DNA from: Acidobacteriaceae bacterium
GTDB taxonomy: Bacteria > Acidobacteriota > Terriglobia > Terriglobales > Acidobacteriaceae
Reading direction: 5' to 3'
DNA: 64,000 nt
Assembly (NCBI GenBank): GCA_025462885.1
Contig: JAOAPN010000013.1
Span: 62,001-126,000, forward strand
Every line of letters begins with the position of its first letter. The stretch's first letter is position 1. The position numbers and the translations under genes were made by a program. The notes beneath the pieces were generated by a model that had not been told where the DNA came from, searched no databases, and worked only from the letters and a program-made list of their open reading frames with translations. Shown one piece after another: positions 17,355 through 24,654 of this stretch.

Positions 17355-17381
17355 TGTCATCCTGAGCGCAGCGAAGGACCT
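17355..17381. repeat. Short dispersed repeat (TCATCCTGAGCG type)
   Basis: GTCATCCTGAGCGCAGCGAA in the gap after accD. A related sequence, TCATCCTGAACGAAGTGAAG, lies at 29729-29760 after the isomerase-family gene. In both cases it follows the stop codon of a plus-strand gene. Confidence 0.6.
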
Positions 17382-17504
17382 GCTTCTGCACTTGCCTTAG
17401 CACCGCCCCCGAACCCCTTCAAGAAATCGGATAGGCCGCGACGATCTGAAGAAGGCGCGCTCGAACCTCGTCGTAGGTCGGTGGCGAGCGATAAGCAAAC
17501 AGCT

Positions 17505-18200
17505 TTAGTGACTTCCACCCGCACCCTGCGGAGTCGGCGCAGGCTTGGCGGCGGTCTTCACCACCGGCTTCTTCTTCTTCACCGGAGCCGGCGCAGGACA
17601 AGCCACCGGAACCGGCGCAGGCACATCCTTTGCCGCCTTCAACGACGCCTGGAGATCCCCCACCTGCTTCTCCGTCGCTGCCGCCGAAATCTGGATCCGC
17701 TCCGCCAGGCCTCGGCGTCCACTATCAAGGCTCAGCATTGCGGCATCCAGAGCCCCGCTCTGCTGAGTCGGAGCCGCAATATGCGCCGCCGCCGCAATCC
17801 GCAGCAGCACATCGTACAAAGCCTCCACATTGCGATACACCGGCATCACAGCGACCACTGAATTGGGCGCGGCATCCGCACTCGCCAGCAGTCCCGGTAA
17901 CGTCGCATCCAGATCCTTCTGGATCGAGTTGCGGTTTGCATCGGCCTCGTCGCGCACCGCCTCCGAAGCCTTCCATTTATCCAGACGAATCCCGCCCATC
18001 GCACCGCGCACCGCTTCGATCCCAGGCTGCAAAAGCGCCGAAGGAAGCTTCGCCCCCGAGGCTGGCGCTTCAACAGCCGCACCCTGAGAAGGCGCCGTCG
18101 CTGGAATCTGCTGCGCCCCGGCCCATCCCGTCACAGCAAACGCTGCAGCCACAGCCAGAGCCAGCACTGAAAAACATCCACGCAAAACTCTCTCACGCAT
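17505..18200 (-). CDS. Secreted Ala-rich protein of unknown function
   Basis: About 231 residues from ATG 18200: a signal peptide (VLRGCFSVLALAVAAAFAVT), a Pro/Ala linker, a helical central region (IEAVRGAMGGIRLDKWKASE, then a predicted bundle) and a Pro/Lys-rich tail (KKKKPVVKTAAKPAPTPQG). In-frame ATGs at 18236 and 18278 are possible starts, but only 18200 puts the signal peptide at the terminus. The central WKAS... helices occur in acidobacterial proteins of unknown function. Not recognised beyond that. Confidence 0.65.
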   Translation of the reverse strand: MRERVLRGCFSVLALAVAAAFAVTGWAGAQQIPATAPSQGAAVEAPASGAKLPSALLQPGIEAVRGAMGGIRLDKWKASEAVRDEADANRNSIQKDLDATLPGLLASADAAPNSVVAVMPVYRNVEALYDVLLRIAAAAHIAAPTQQSGALDAAMLSLDSGRRGLAERIQISAAATEKQVGDLQASLKAAKDVPAPVPVACPAPAPVKKKKPVVKTAAKPAPTPQGAGGSH

Positions 18201-18340
18201 CGGAACAGTCCTCGAATCCTCAGGAGTTCGTTCCATTCCGTCGCAGAAGCAGACCGCACTCAAACGGCCAGGGAACATCCAATCATGCTACGCGTGATCC
18301 GCCCACAAGAGAAACCACCATCCCTTGCAAAACGGTTCTT

Positions 18341-18566
18341 GGGCAGTATCGGCATATACCTTTGGAAGGGCACACCTTCAGGTGTGCCAAATGCTTCGTA
18401 TTTTGATTTATTTCTTTTGTCGGTTTGCCATAGGCAAACCGACAAAAGAAACAGAGGATAGAGGAGAACGCTTCTTTCGGCACGGCTGAAGCCGTGCCCT
18501 TCCAAATATCCTTCCGAATTCAACCACACCGGCGAAGATGTAACGCCTGTATATGTCGATATGGCG
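18341..18566. repeat. Full-length composite hairpin repeat (copy 1)
   Basis: About 226 bp. Left end GGCAGTATCGGCATATACC; left hairpin at 18369-18388 (GGCACACC/GGTGTGCC, loop TTCA); central hairpin with a 19-bp perfect stem at 18411-18429 and 18433-18451, loop ATA; right hairpin at 18479-18498 (GGCACGGC/GCCGTGCC, loop TGAA). The right end reads, on the minus strand, GCCATATCGACATATAC. Terminal sequences are therefore inverted copies, both for the outer CGACATATACC and for the inner TTTGGAAGGGCAC. It carries no gene and ends 14 bases before the GTG of the methyltransferase gene. Confidence 0.85.
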
Positions 18567-18580
18567 TGGCTAAAACTTGA

Positions 18581-19462
18581 GTGCACAAGCCCAAACCATC
18601 ACCACTGGATAAACTGATTGAAGTGCAAGAATCCCGCCCATCGCGCACCGCCCTCCGTGTAGCTCTCCGCCGGGCTGCCCACCAACTCTACGACGCCCCG
18701 CCCCTCGTCCTCGACGACCCTATCGCCGTTCCCATCCTCGGCAAACAGTACGCGGAAGAACTCCACAAGACCGCGACCAAACTGGAAAAACCGTTCTCCG
18801 TCGCCCTCCGTGCCTTCCTCGTAGCCCGCAGCCGCTACGCCGAAGATACCCTCGCCCTCCCCGAAGGTGTCACCCAATACGTCCTCCTCGGGGCCGGCCT
18901 GGACACCTTCGCCTACCGCAATCCGCACCCGAACCTCCGCGTCTTCGAGATCGACCATCCCGCCACTCAGCAATGGAAGCGCGAGCTGCTGCAGACCAAC
19001 TCCATCGCCATCCCCGCGTCCCTCACCTTTACGCCGGTCGACTTCGAAACCCAGTCCCTCTCCGCGCAGCTCCTGAACACCGGCTTCGACCCCGCAGCAC
19101 CGACCGTCTTCGCCTGGCTTGGAGTCGTCCCCTACCTCACCCTCGCCGCCTTCCGCGCCACTCTCGCCTTCATCGCCCAGAGCCCAGCCGGAAGCACGCT
19201 CATCCTGGACTACGCCCAACCCCGCCACGCCCTGCCGTACTTCGAGCAGCTCGCCCGCGACTCTCTCTCCGACCGCGTAGCCCTCGCCGGAGAGCCCTTT
19301 CAGCTCTTCTTCACCCCGGACGAGATGGCCATCGAACTCGCCGCCTTCCGCCGGATCGAAGACCTCGGCTCAGCGGAGATCAACGCCCGCTACTTCGCCG
19401 ACCGCACCGACGAGTTCAAAGCCCGGGGCAGCTCCGGCCGCATCCTCAGCGCCCACCTCTAA
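18581..19462 (+). CDS. SAM-dependent methyltransferase, leucine carboxyl methyltransferase family
   Basis: 293 residues, normal for the TIGR00027/PF04072 group. Signatures: RTALRVALRRAAHQLYDAPPLVLDDP at the N-terminus, FLVARSRYAED, the SAM-binding QYVLLGAGLDTFAYR at about residues 102-116 and the acidic strand FEIDHPATQ. The later TVFAWLGVVPYLT is also typical. Substrate unknown; relatives modify polyketides and small carboxylates. GTG start with only weak ribosome-site similarity, immediately downstream of a repeat element, so the element may supply part of its promoter or leader. Confidence 0.88.
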   Translation: MHKPKPSPLDKLIEVQESRPSRTALRVALRRAAHQLYDAPPLVLDDPIAVPILGKQYAEELHKTATKLEKPFSVALRAFLVARSRYAEDTLALPEGVTQYVLLGAGLDTFAYRNPHPNLRVFEIDHPATQQWKRELLQTNSIAIPASLTFTPVDFETQSLSAQLLNTGFDPAAPTVFAWLGVVPYLTLAAFRATLAFIAQSPAGSTLILDYAQPRHALPYFEQLARDSLSDRVALAGEPFQLFFTPDEMAIELAAFRRIEDLGSAEINARYFADRTDEFKARGSSGRILSAHL

Positions 19463-19484
19463 AGAACCTCTGAACAAGTCATCG

Positions 19485-19571
19485 TCTTGAAAGGGCGGGC
19501 TGTCTTGAAAGGACAGGACTTTTTTGAAAGGGCGGGACTTCAGGCCCGCCGCAACTCCAGGCACCGCAATC
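19485..19571. repeat. GC hairpin repeat block after the methyltransferase gene
   Basis: Three tandem TTGAAAGGRCRGG-like units (19487, 19507, 19525 regions) followed by GGCGGG-ACTTCAG-GCCCGCC. The last hairpin has the same layout as the composite repeat's left hairpin (GGAAGGGC, TTCA loop) but different arm bases. Confidence 0.55.
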
Positions 19572-19632
19572 CGGCTTTAGCCGCCGAGGGAATGCCAGCC
19601 ACTGGTTCAGAGCTTCCCTCTCAGCACCGTCC

Positions 19633-19720
19633 TATAATCAGGACGCGGCAGCCTTCGGGTTGTCGTTCTCGATGGCCCTCCGCAGTGCTTCGCCAAAAAG
19701 TCTGCTGTGGAGGGTCGTTT
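19633..19720 (+). ncRNA. Candidate structured RNA
   Basis: A perfect TATAAT at 19633-19638 is followed by two hairpins that pair fully only if transcribed from the plus strand. The first is CGGCAGCC-TTCG-GGTTGTCG (a UUCG tetraloop, two G-U pairs). The second pairs 19674-19685 (GGCCCTCCGCAG) with 19705-19716 (CTGTGGAGGGTC), with two G-U pairs. GTTTTCC follows. No open frame is nearby on this strand and the next gene runs the other way. I could not name the family; no -35 at standard spacing is seen. Confidence 0.4.
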
Positions 19721-19839
19721 TCCGTTAAGTCCTTTGCTGTGTACAAGTCCAATATATACGACAACTACAGTCCTAGATCTACCCCGGCGGCGGAAATGCC
19801 CGGAAGATAGCTACCCCACGCTGTCGCTGCATGAAACAA

Positions 19840-19868
19840 AACGGCTGGAGCATCAAGCTCCAGCCGTT
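19840..19868 (-). terminator. Rho-independent terminator of the M28 peptidase gene
   Basis: A perfect 12-bp stem, AACGGCTGGAGC (19840-19851) and GCTCCAGCCGTT (19857-19868), loop ATCAA. On the minus strand it is followed by TTGTTTCA. It lies 22 bases after the stop of the peptidase gene. Confidence 0.85.
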
Positions 19869-19890
19869 CCAGTTCCCTGCTCGTTTGCGA

Positions 19891-21633
19891 CTAAGGTTTG
19901 GCAGCGTTGGGATAGATCCCCGGAATCGGGGCGGTCGCCTTCGTCTCGTTCTCCGGATGCGGGAAAGGCTTGCGCGGCATCATCGCCTCACGCTCGCTCG
20001 TGTTGTAGAGGAAGATCGCCTCGACGATCGCCGCCTGCTCCAGATCGAGCGGGTGCAGCCGGTCGTACGTGTCCATGTCCGAGTGGTGGGTCCGCGTCTC
20101 GTAGTCCATCGGGTCCTGGATGTACTGGAAGCCCGGCAGGCCGACCGCGTCGTACGAAAGATGATCCGTTCCGCCCGTATTCCGGTAGCTGATAGTCGAA
20201 ACCCCCAGGTCCTTCAGCGGAGCGATCCACTGCTTGAAGATCGGAGCGATCGCCCAGTTCTCCTGCGTGTAGACGCCGCGCACCTTACCCGTACCGTTGT
20301 CCAGGTTGTAGTAGGCGTCCAGCGTCTCCCACTCCTTGGTGGTCGTCAGCGCGCCCTTGGGCCGCAGAAACGAGGGAATATTCGGATCGGCATCCTTCGG
20401 CTCCGCAAAGGTCCCGAAGTGCGACTTCACGTAGCCCAGTGAGCCGTAGAGCCCCTGCTCCTCGCCGGACCATAGCCCAATCCGGATGGTCCGCTTCGGC
20501 TTGATGCCCAGCGCCTTCAGGATACGAACCGCCTCCATCGCCACCACCGAGCCGGCGCCATTGTCCGTCGCGCCCGTGCCCGAGATCCAGCTATCGAGAT
20601 GTCCACCGACCATCACCACCTGGTCCTTCAGCTTCGGATCGGTGCCAGGAATCTCGGCGACCGTGTTGTAGCCATGCTCATGCTCGCCCGTGAACTTCGT
20701 ATCGATGTTCACCTCCAGCGAGACCGGAACGTGGTTCTGGAGCAACCTGACCAGCCGGTTGTAGTGCTCGACCATCATCACCGCATTGGGAATGGTCACG
20801 GCAGTCGCCTTCGTCTGCGCGCCGCGAATCAGGTTCGCGCCGTTGTCGTCGAAGATGATGCCGGTTCCGCCGCCGCTGCCGCCATCGCGCGAAGGCGTCA
20901 GCACCACCGCGACTCCCTCCTCGGTCATCATCTTCAGCGCCGCAGCCCGCAAAGCAGCCAGTTTTGCCCGGTCCGCCAGCGCCTGCTGGATGTTCGGAGC
21001 GCCTGCGCGGCCCGCGCCGGTGGGATAGGTCTCCATCTCGGCCAACTCTTCCGCCGTATAACGACGAAACAGCGGCTCAGTCAGGTCCGGCGTAGGACGC
21101 AACGCGCCCAGCAGCACGATCTTGCCGCTCAGCTTGCCCTTGTACTTATCCAGGTCCTTCACATCCTGCGCGTCGAGGAACACCACCTCTCCCGACACAG
21201 CACCTTTAGTAGCCGGAGACCACGGAGCAGCCTGCGCCCAAAGCGGCTCAGGATCAGGCGAAACCATCCTGACCCAGGTATTGATCTGCTGCCAGCCAAA
21301 GCCGAACTCGCCCCAGTCCTCCAGGTGCGCGTTCTCGAGCCCAATCGCCGTCAGAGTATCCCGCGTCCAGGCATTCGCCTTCACCATGTTCGGTGAACCG
21401 GTCAGCCGCGGCCCGATGCCATCGCTCAACGCCCCCGCAAACTGCATGACGTGCGAGTGCTTGAAGCCCTCCTCGCGGATCCGCGCATACATGGTCAGGT
21501 CAATGTTCTCCGTCGTCGGCTGCACGCCATAGTACGAAGGGACTTCTTTCTTATCAGCGGCAAAGGTCGAAAGGGAAAGGCTCGCTACAGCTGCAAGGCA
21601 GCTCCAGCGCACGATCGTGCGTGGGAAGGTCAT
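19891..21633 (-). CDS. M28 family zinc peptidase with PA domain
   Basis: Exported aminopeptidase or carboxypeptidase of the glutamate carboxypeptidase II-like group. 580 residues. Signal peptide at 1-25; a PA domain insert (VSGEVVFLDAQDVKDLDKYK) at about 150-260. Metal ligands: VGGHLDSW (His, Asp), GTGATDNGAGSV (bridging Asp), SGEEQGLYG (catalytic Glu and ligand), and the late GGTDHLSYDAVG ... HHSDMDTYD histidines. GGAGG lies 9 bases before the ATG. Single gene with its own terminator; likely degrades peptides in the periplasm or medium. Confidence 0.92.
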   Translation of the reverse strand: MTFPRTIVRWSCLAAVASLSLSTFAADKKEVPSYYGVQPTTENIDLTMYARIREEGFKHSHVMQFAGALSDGIGPRLTGSPNMVKANAWTRDTLTAIGLENAHLEDWGEFGFGWQQINTWVRMVSPDPEPLWAQAAPWSPATKGAVSGEVVFLDAQDVKDLDKYKGKLSGKIVLLGALRPTPDLTEPLFRRYTAEELAEMETYPTGAGRAGAPNIQQALADRAKLAALRAAALKMMTEEGVAVVLTPSRDGGSGGGTGIIFDDNGANLIRGAQTKATAVTIPNAVMMVEHYNRLVRLLQNHVPVSLEVNIDTKFTGEHEHGYNTVAEIPGTDPKLKDQVVMVGGHLDSWISGTGATDNGAGSVVAMEAVRILKALGIKPKRTIRIGLWSGEEQGLYGSLGYVKSHFGTFAEPKDADPNIPSFLRPKGALTTTKEWETLDAYYNLDNGTGKVRGVYTQENWAIAPIFKQWIAPLKDLGVSTISYRNTGGTDHLSYDAVGLPGFQYIQDPMDYETRTHHSDMDTYDRLHPLDLEQAAIVEAIFLYNTSEREAMMPRKPFPHPENETKATAPIPGIYPNAAKP

Positions 21634-21689
21634 TCGGGTGGTCCTCCAGAGATTAGTTCAGTTATAGCAAACGAGGGCGAAGTCCCCTC

Positions 21690-21745
21690 ACGCGAAGCGT
21701 CCAACACCCCACGAAGTGGCGCCCGCCCGGCGTCAGGGCGCACTT
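21690..21745. repeat. Dispersed repeat, CGCGAAGCGTCCAA type (copy 1)
   Basis: Starts ACGCGAAGCGTCCAA (with C for A first) and continues through CCACGAAGTGGCGCC to GCCCGGCGTCAGGGCGC. The second copy is at 50784-50855. Both copies lie beside the 5' ends of minus-strand genes. Confidence 0.7.
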
Positions 21746-21790
21746 GGCCTTTACCTCGCACCTGCAAGAATCCGCTCCGGAAAATAAAAA

Positions 21791-21812
21791 GGGCTCAGCC
21801 AAAGCTGAGCCC
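21791..21812 (-). terminator. Rho-independent terminator of the TonB receptor gene
   Basis: GGGCTCAGC (21791-21799), loop CAAA, GCTGAGCCC (21804-21812); on the minus strand followed by TTTTTATTTT. 13 bases past the receptor stop codon. Confidence 0.88.
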
Positions 21813-21825
21813 CCCCGAAACAGCC

Positions 21826-24363
21826 CTACCGCTTGGGTGAATATCCAAACGTAACCGAAAGCATTACACTTCTGCCCGGCAGCAAGGACAGCGTATCCGC
21901 ACTGTTCGGCGTGAACGCCTGGGTCGCCGTGGCAGGATTCACGCCCGTGATGTTGTGCTGGTCGAACAGGTTGTTCACGGTGAGCCGCACCTTCGTCTGG
22001 TCAAACAGGGAGCCGCGGCGAATCGTGAAGTTGAAGTAAGCATTCGTTACGTTGAACGGATCGATCGGCACCGCCTGGTTGAACGAACCCGAGTCGTTCC
22101 ACATCGGACCGATGCGCTTGTTGAACATTCCAACATCGAAGTACTTCTGCTGATACGTCAGCCCAAGAGCCTCGGTATTCGCAGGGGTATTCGCAACCCA
22201 GCGCTGATAGTTATTCAACGCGACACCATTGATCGACTGGCTGACATAACGCGCCGTACCCGCAGTGCCATTCGCATACAGACTCAGACCGTGTGCGAGG
22301 TAAAGGTTCGTCTCGCCCTCGAATCCCTTGCTTACCGAGTCGCCCGACTGCACGTAGTACGTCTCACCCGCCGTGTCCGTCGCCGTGTTGTAAGCGTTCT
22401 GGAAGTGCGTGTAGTAGGCATCCAGATTCAACGTAATGCGCTTCAACTTCAACACCGTTCCACCCTGGAACGTACGAGCCGACGTCGGCTTCGGAAGCAC
22501 GCTGATCGTGGGATTCGGATTCGCCGGAGTCGGCGTCTGGTTGTAGTCGAACACGCTGCTGGGAGGAATAATGCTGCCCGTCGAGAACTGCCCGTACACC
22601 GACCAGTTCGTCTTCAGCCGGTAGTTCGCATCCGCCGAAGGAAGGTAGGATTTGTAACCACCCGAGTTCGCCACAAACGGCTTGCCGCCCAAAAATCCGA
22701 CCGTCTTGCCGTTGTCTGCGAACTGCTTCAGCGACTGGTTGTAGTACGCATACTTGAAGCCACCCACCAGAGTCAGCTTCCGCGTCGCGTGATACTCGTA
22801 CTCGGCGAACGGCTGGTAGGAGTTCGTCCAGAACTGCTCGTGGAAGTTCGGCAGCACATCATCCACCCGTGCGGCGGTTGTCGGATCCGAAGGGATCTGG
22901 TAGCGGTTCGTCGTCGCCCACTCATACCAGAGCCCGGTGCGGAACACGCCATACTTCGACACATGGCTGATGGCGCTGGTCTCGCCATATTTGCGATAGC
23001 TGTTCAGCTTGTCGATCGCACACGGTCGAATCCCCTTCACCGGCAGGCAGTTCGCTGCGTTGATGCCGCCCGTCGTCTTGATCGTATTCGCATAGTACTG
23101 CGCGTTGTAATAGCTGTACGTGTAAGGCTTCACATCCAACAGCCAGCCCTTGCCGAGCTTCGTCTTGAACCCTACGTACTCGAAGTCCGTCGGCACATGG
23201 TAGGTGTTGTAAGCGTTGTACGAAGCCTGCGTGGTATCGGTATTCTGCAGCAGGTAGTTGTCACCGAACTGCGCGATCTGCGCCCGCGTGGGCCCTTTCA
23301 GGTTCGGCGTATTCGCATCCAGCCACACCACCCCTGCAAAGCCCGTCAACACTGTATCGTCGCTGAACCGATACTGATACTTCAACGCACCTGCATTGCG
23401 CGTCTGGTTGTTGAAGGTCTCATATCCGTCCGAAGTGAAGTGATGCACATCCAGAAACAGGTTCGACTTATGCGACCGTCCGCCGAAGTTACCCGAGTCG
23501 TAATGCCCGTCATACAGCAGCGTGTTGAAGGAGCCATACGACACGCCACCGCGAATGGATTGATTCGTCGGCATGTCCTTCGAGAGCAGGTTGATCGAGC
23601 CACCGAACGGCGTAGGCCCGACCGTTGAAGCAGAGCCAGGGCTGCGATCGAAGTCGACTCCGCCGATCCATTGCGACGGGAAGAACGCCCACGAGTGGTG
23701 CGTCGGGCTGTTCGTATCTTCAAACGGAATGCCGTCGAACGTAATGTCATACGAGCCATCCGCGAAGCCGCGGAAATACGTCTTGCTGTCGCCCAGGCCG
23801 ACACCGTTCGAATTCACGCTGAATGTGCCGGGAGCCATCTGCAGCAGTTCGCTGAAGTCAGAAATCGGTGACGTAAAGTTCTGGATAAAGGCCGTGCTGA
23901 TCTCCGTCCGCGCAGACCGCGCCTCCAGCAGCCCGTCCATCGGGGCAAGCTGTGCCGCGATCGAGCCGGAGTTCGCTGCCTCCACCGTCACCTGCTGCGA
24001 CACATCCCCCAACGTCATCGCGACGGTAATGTCCTGCGGCTGTCCGGGCGCGACCTGCACCTCGGTCTTGCGCGCCGTGTCGAAGCCGCTCACCGTCACC
24101 TCGACCGTGTATTTCCCAGCATCCAGTCCCGAGACCGTGAAGCGTCCCTGCGTATCGCTCTTCGCCGTCTGCGTCGATCCTGTCGCCTTGTTCTTGACCA
24201 CTACCGCGGCGTTCGGCAGCACACTGCCGCGCGGATCCTGCACGGTACCGGTCACGCTGCCGCCCTGTTGCGCGAGCAGCGATGTGGAACCAAGAACGAG
24301 AAAGAACAGGAACACGCCGACCGAGACAAGACGCGACCAACGGCTAACCGAATGGGTTTTCAA
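21826..24363 (-). CDS. TonB-dependent outer-membrane receptor with carboxypeptidase-regulatory-like domain
   Basis: 845 residues. Signal peptide (residues 1-32), then a CarboxypepD_reg-like domain (GGSVTGTVQDPRGSVLPNAA ... GRFTVSGLDAGKYTVEVTVSGFDT, about 33-120). A plug domain follows (FSELLQMAPGTFSV, KTYFRGFADGSYDITFDGIPFED) and then a 22-strand barrel region. It takes up a ligand energised by TonB/ExbBD; the plug and barrel are closest to siderophore or small-ligand receptors, but the substrate is not readable. The start is TTG with GGAGG five bases ahead; there is no ATG in frame before the signal peptide. A response-regulator gene pair lies upstream on the same strand with a 291-base A+T-rich gap that holds spaced direct repeats, so it is probably their target. 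Confidence 0.9.
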   Translation of the reverse strand: MKTHSVSRWSRLVSVGVFLFFLVLGSTSLLAQQGGSVTGTVQDPRGSVLPNAAVVVKNKATGSTQTAKSDTQGRFTVSGLDAGKYTVEVTVSGFDTARKTEVQVAPGQPQDITVAMTLGDVSQQVTVEAANSGSIAAQLAPMDGLLEARSARTEISTAFIQNFTSPISDFSELLQMAPGTFSVNSNGVGLGDSKTYFRGFADGSYDITFDGIPFEDTNSPTHHSWAFFPSQWIGGVDFDRSPGSASTVGPTPFGGSINLLSKDMPTNQSIRGGVSYGSFNTLLYDGHYDSGNFGGRSHKSNLFLDVHHFTSDGYETFNNQTRNAGALKYQYRFSDDTVLTGFAGVVWLDANTPNLKGPTRAQIAQFGDNYLLQNTDTTQASYNAYNTYHVPTDFEYVGFKTKLGKGWLLDVKPYTYSYYNAQYYANTIKTTGGINAANCLPVKGIRPCAIDKLNSYRKYGETSAISHVSKYGVFRTGLWYEWATTNRYQIPSDPTTAARVDDVLPNFHEQFWTNSYQPFAEYEYHATRKLTLVGGFKYAYYNQSLKQFADNGKTVGFLGGKPFVANSGGYKSYLPSADANYRLKTNWSVYGQFSTGSIIPPSSVFDYNQTPTPANPNPTISVLPKPTSARTFQGGTVLKLKRITLNLDAYYTHFQNAYNTATDTAGETYYVQSGDSVSKGFEGETNLYLAHGLSLYANGTAGTARYVSQSINGVALNNYQRWVANTPANTEALGLTYQQKYFDVGMFNKRIGPMWNDSGSFNQAVPIDPFNVTNAYFNFTIRRGSLFDQTKVRLTVNNLFDQHNITGVNPATATQAFTPNSADTLSLLPGRSVMLSVTFGYSPKR

Positions 24364-24654
24364 AGGAGCCTCCGAACAATTTCTGCTTATGGAAAGTAGT
24401 TCGGCAAACTTAGAAGGTCAGAGTGAATGGGAGGTTACAGCATCGATCTGATACGAATCTCACGAAAACCGGAGCATCGGATCGAACCACCAACCCAAGC
24501 TGGAACCATTGAAAACATTGCTCTTTATATGAACCTCCCGAGCTAAGAAGACGAAAAGTACAATTACACCTATACCCTTAATCTTATAAATAAGGCTGAT
24601 TTTCCCTAAGATGAATTTAAGATTTCCAACCTAGTAAATAGATCGATAAAACTC
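24364..24654. other. A+T-rich control region upstream of the receptor gene
   Basis: The lowest G+C stretch of the window (about 24490-24660). It contains several TAAGAT/ATCTTA words including the spaced pair at 24607-24623. It should hold the promoter for the receptor gene and the 3' end of the kinase transcript. No terminator is visible. Confidence 0.5.
24607..24623. promoter_or_regulatory. Candidate response-regulator direct repeat
   Basis: TAAGAT at 24607-24612 and again at 24618-24623, an 11-base period, as used by OmpR/PhoB-class dimers. A third, inverted-sense word (ATCTTA) lies about 25 bases away. Lies between the two-component genes and the receptor gene. Confidence 0.45.

Noticed and set aside
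18341-18566. Possibility that the composite repeat is an insertion sequence with its own transposase
   Set aside because: No open frame longer than a few codons is inside; if mobile, it must depend on an enzyme encoded elsewhere.
21955-23628. 557-residue plus-strand frame opposite the TonB receptor gene
   Set aside because: Arg/Val-rich antisense artefact; the receptor frame has signal peptide, plug and barrel and a terminator in the right place.
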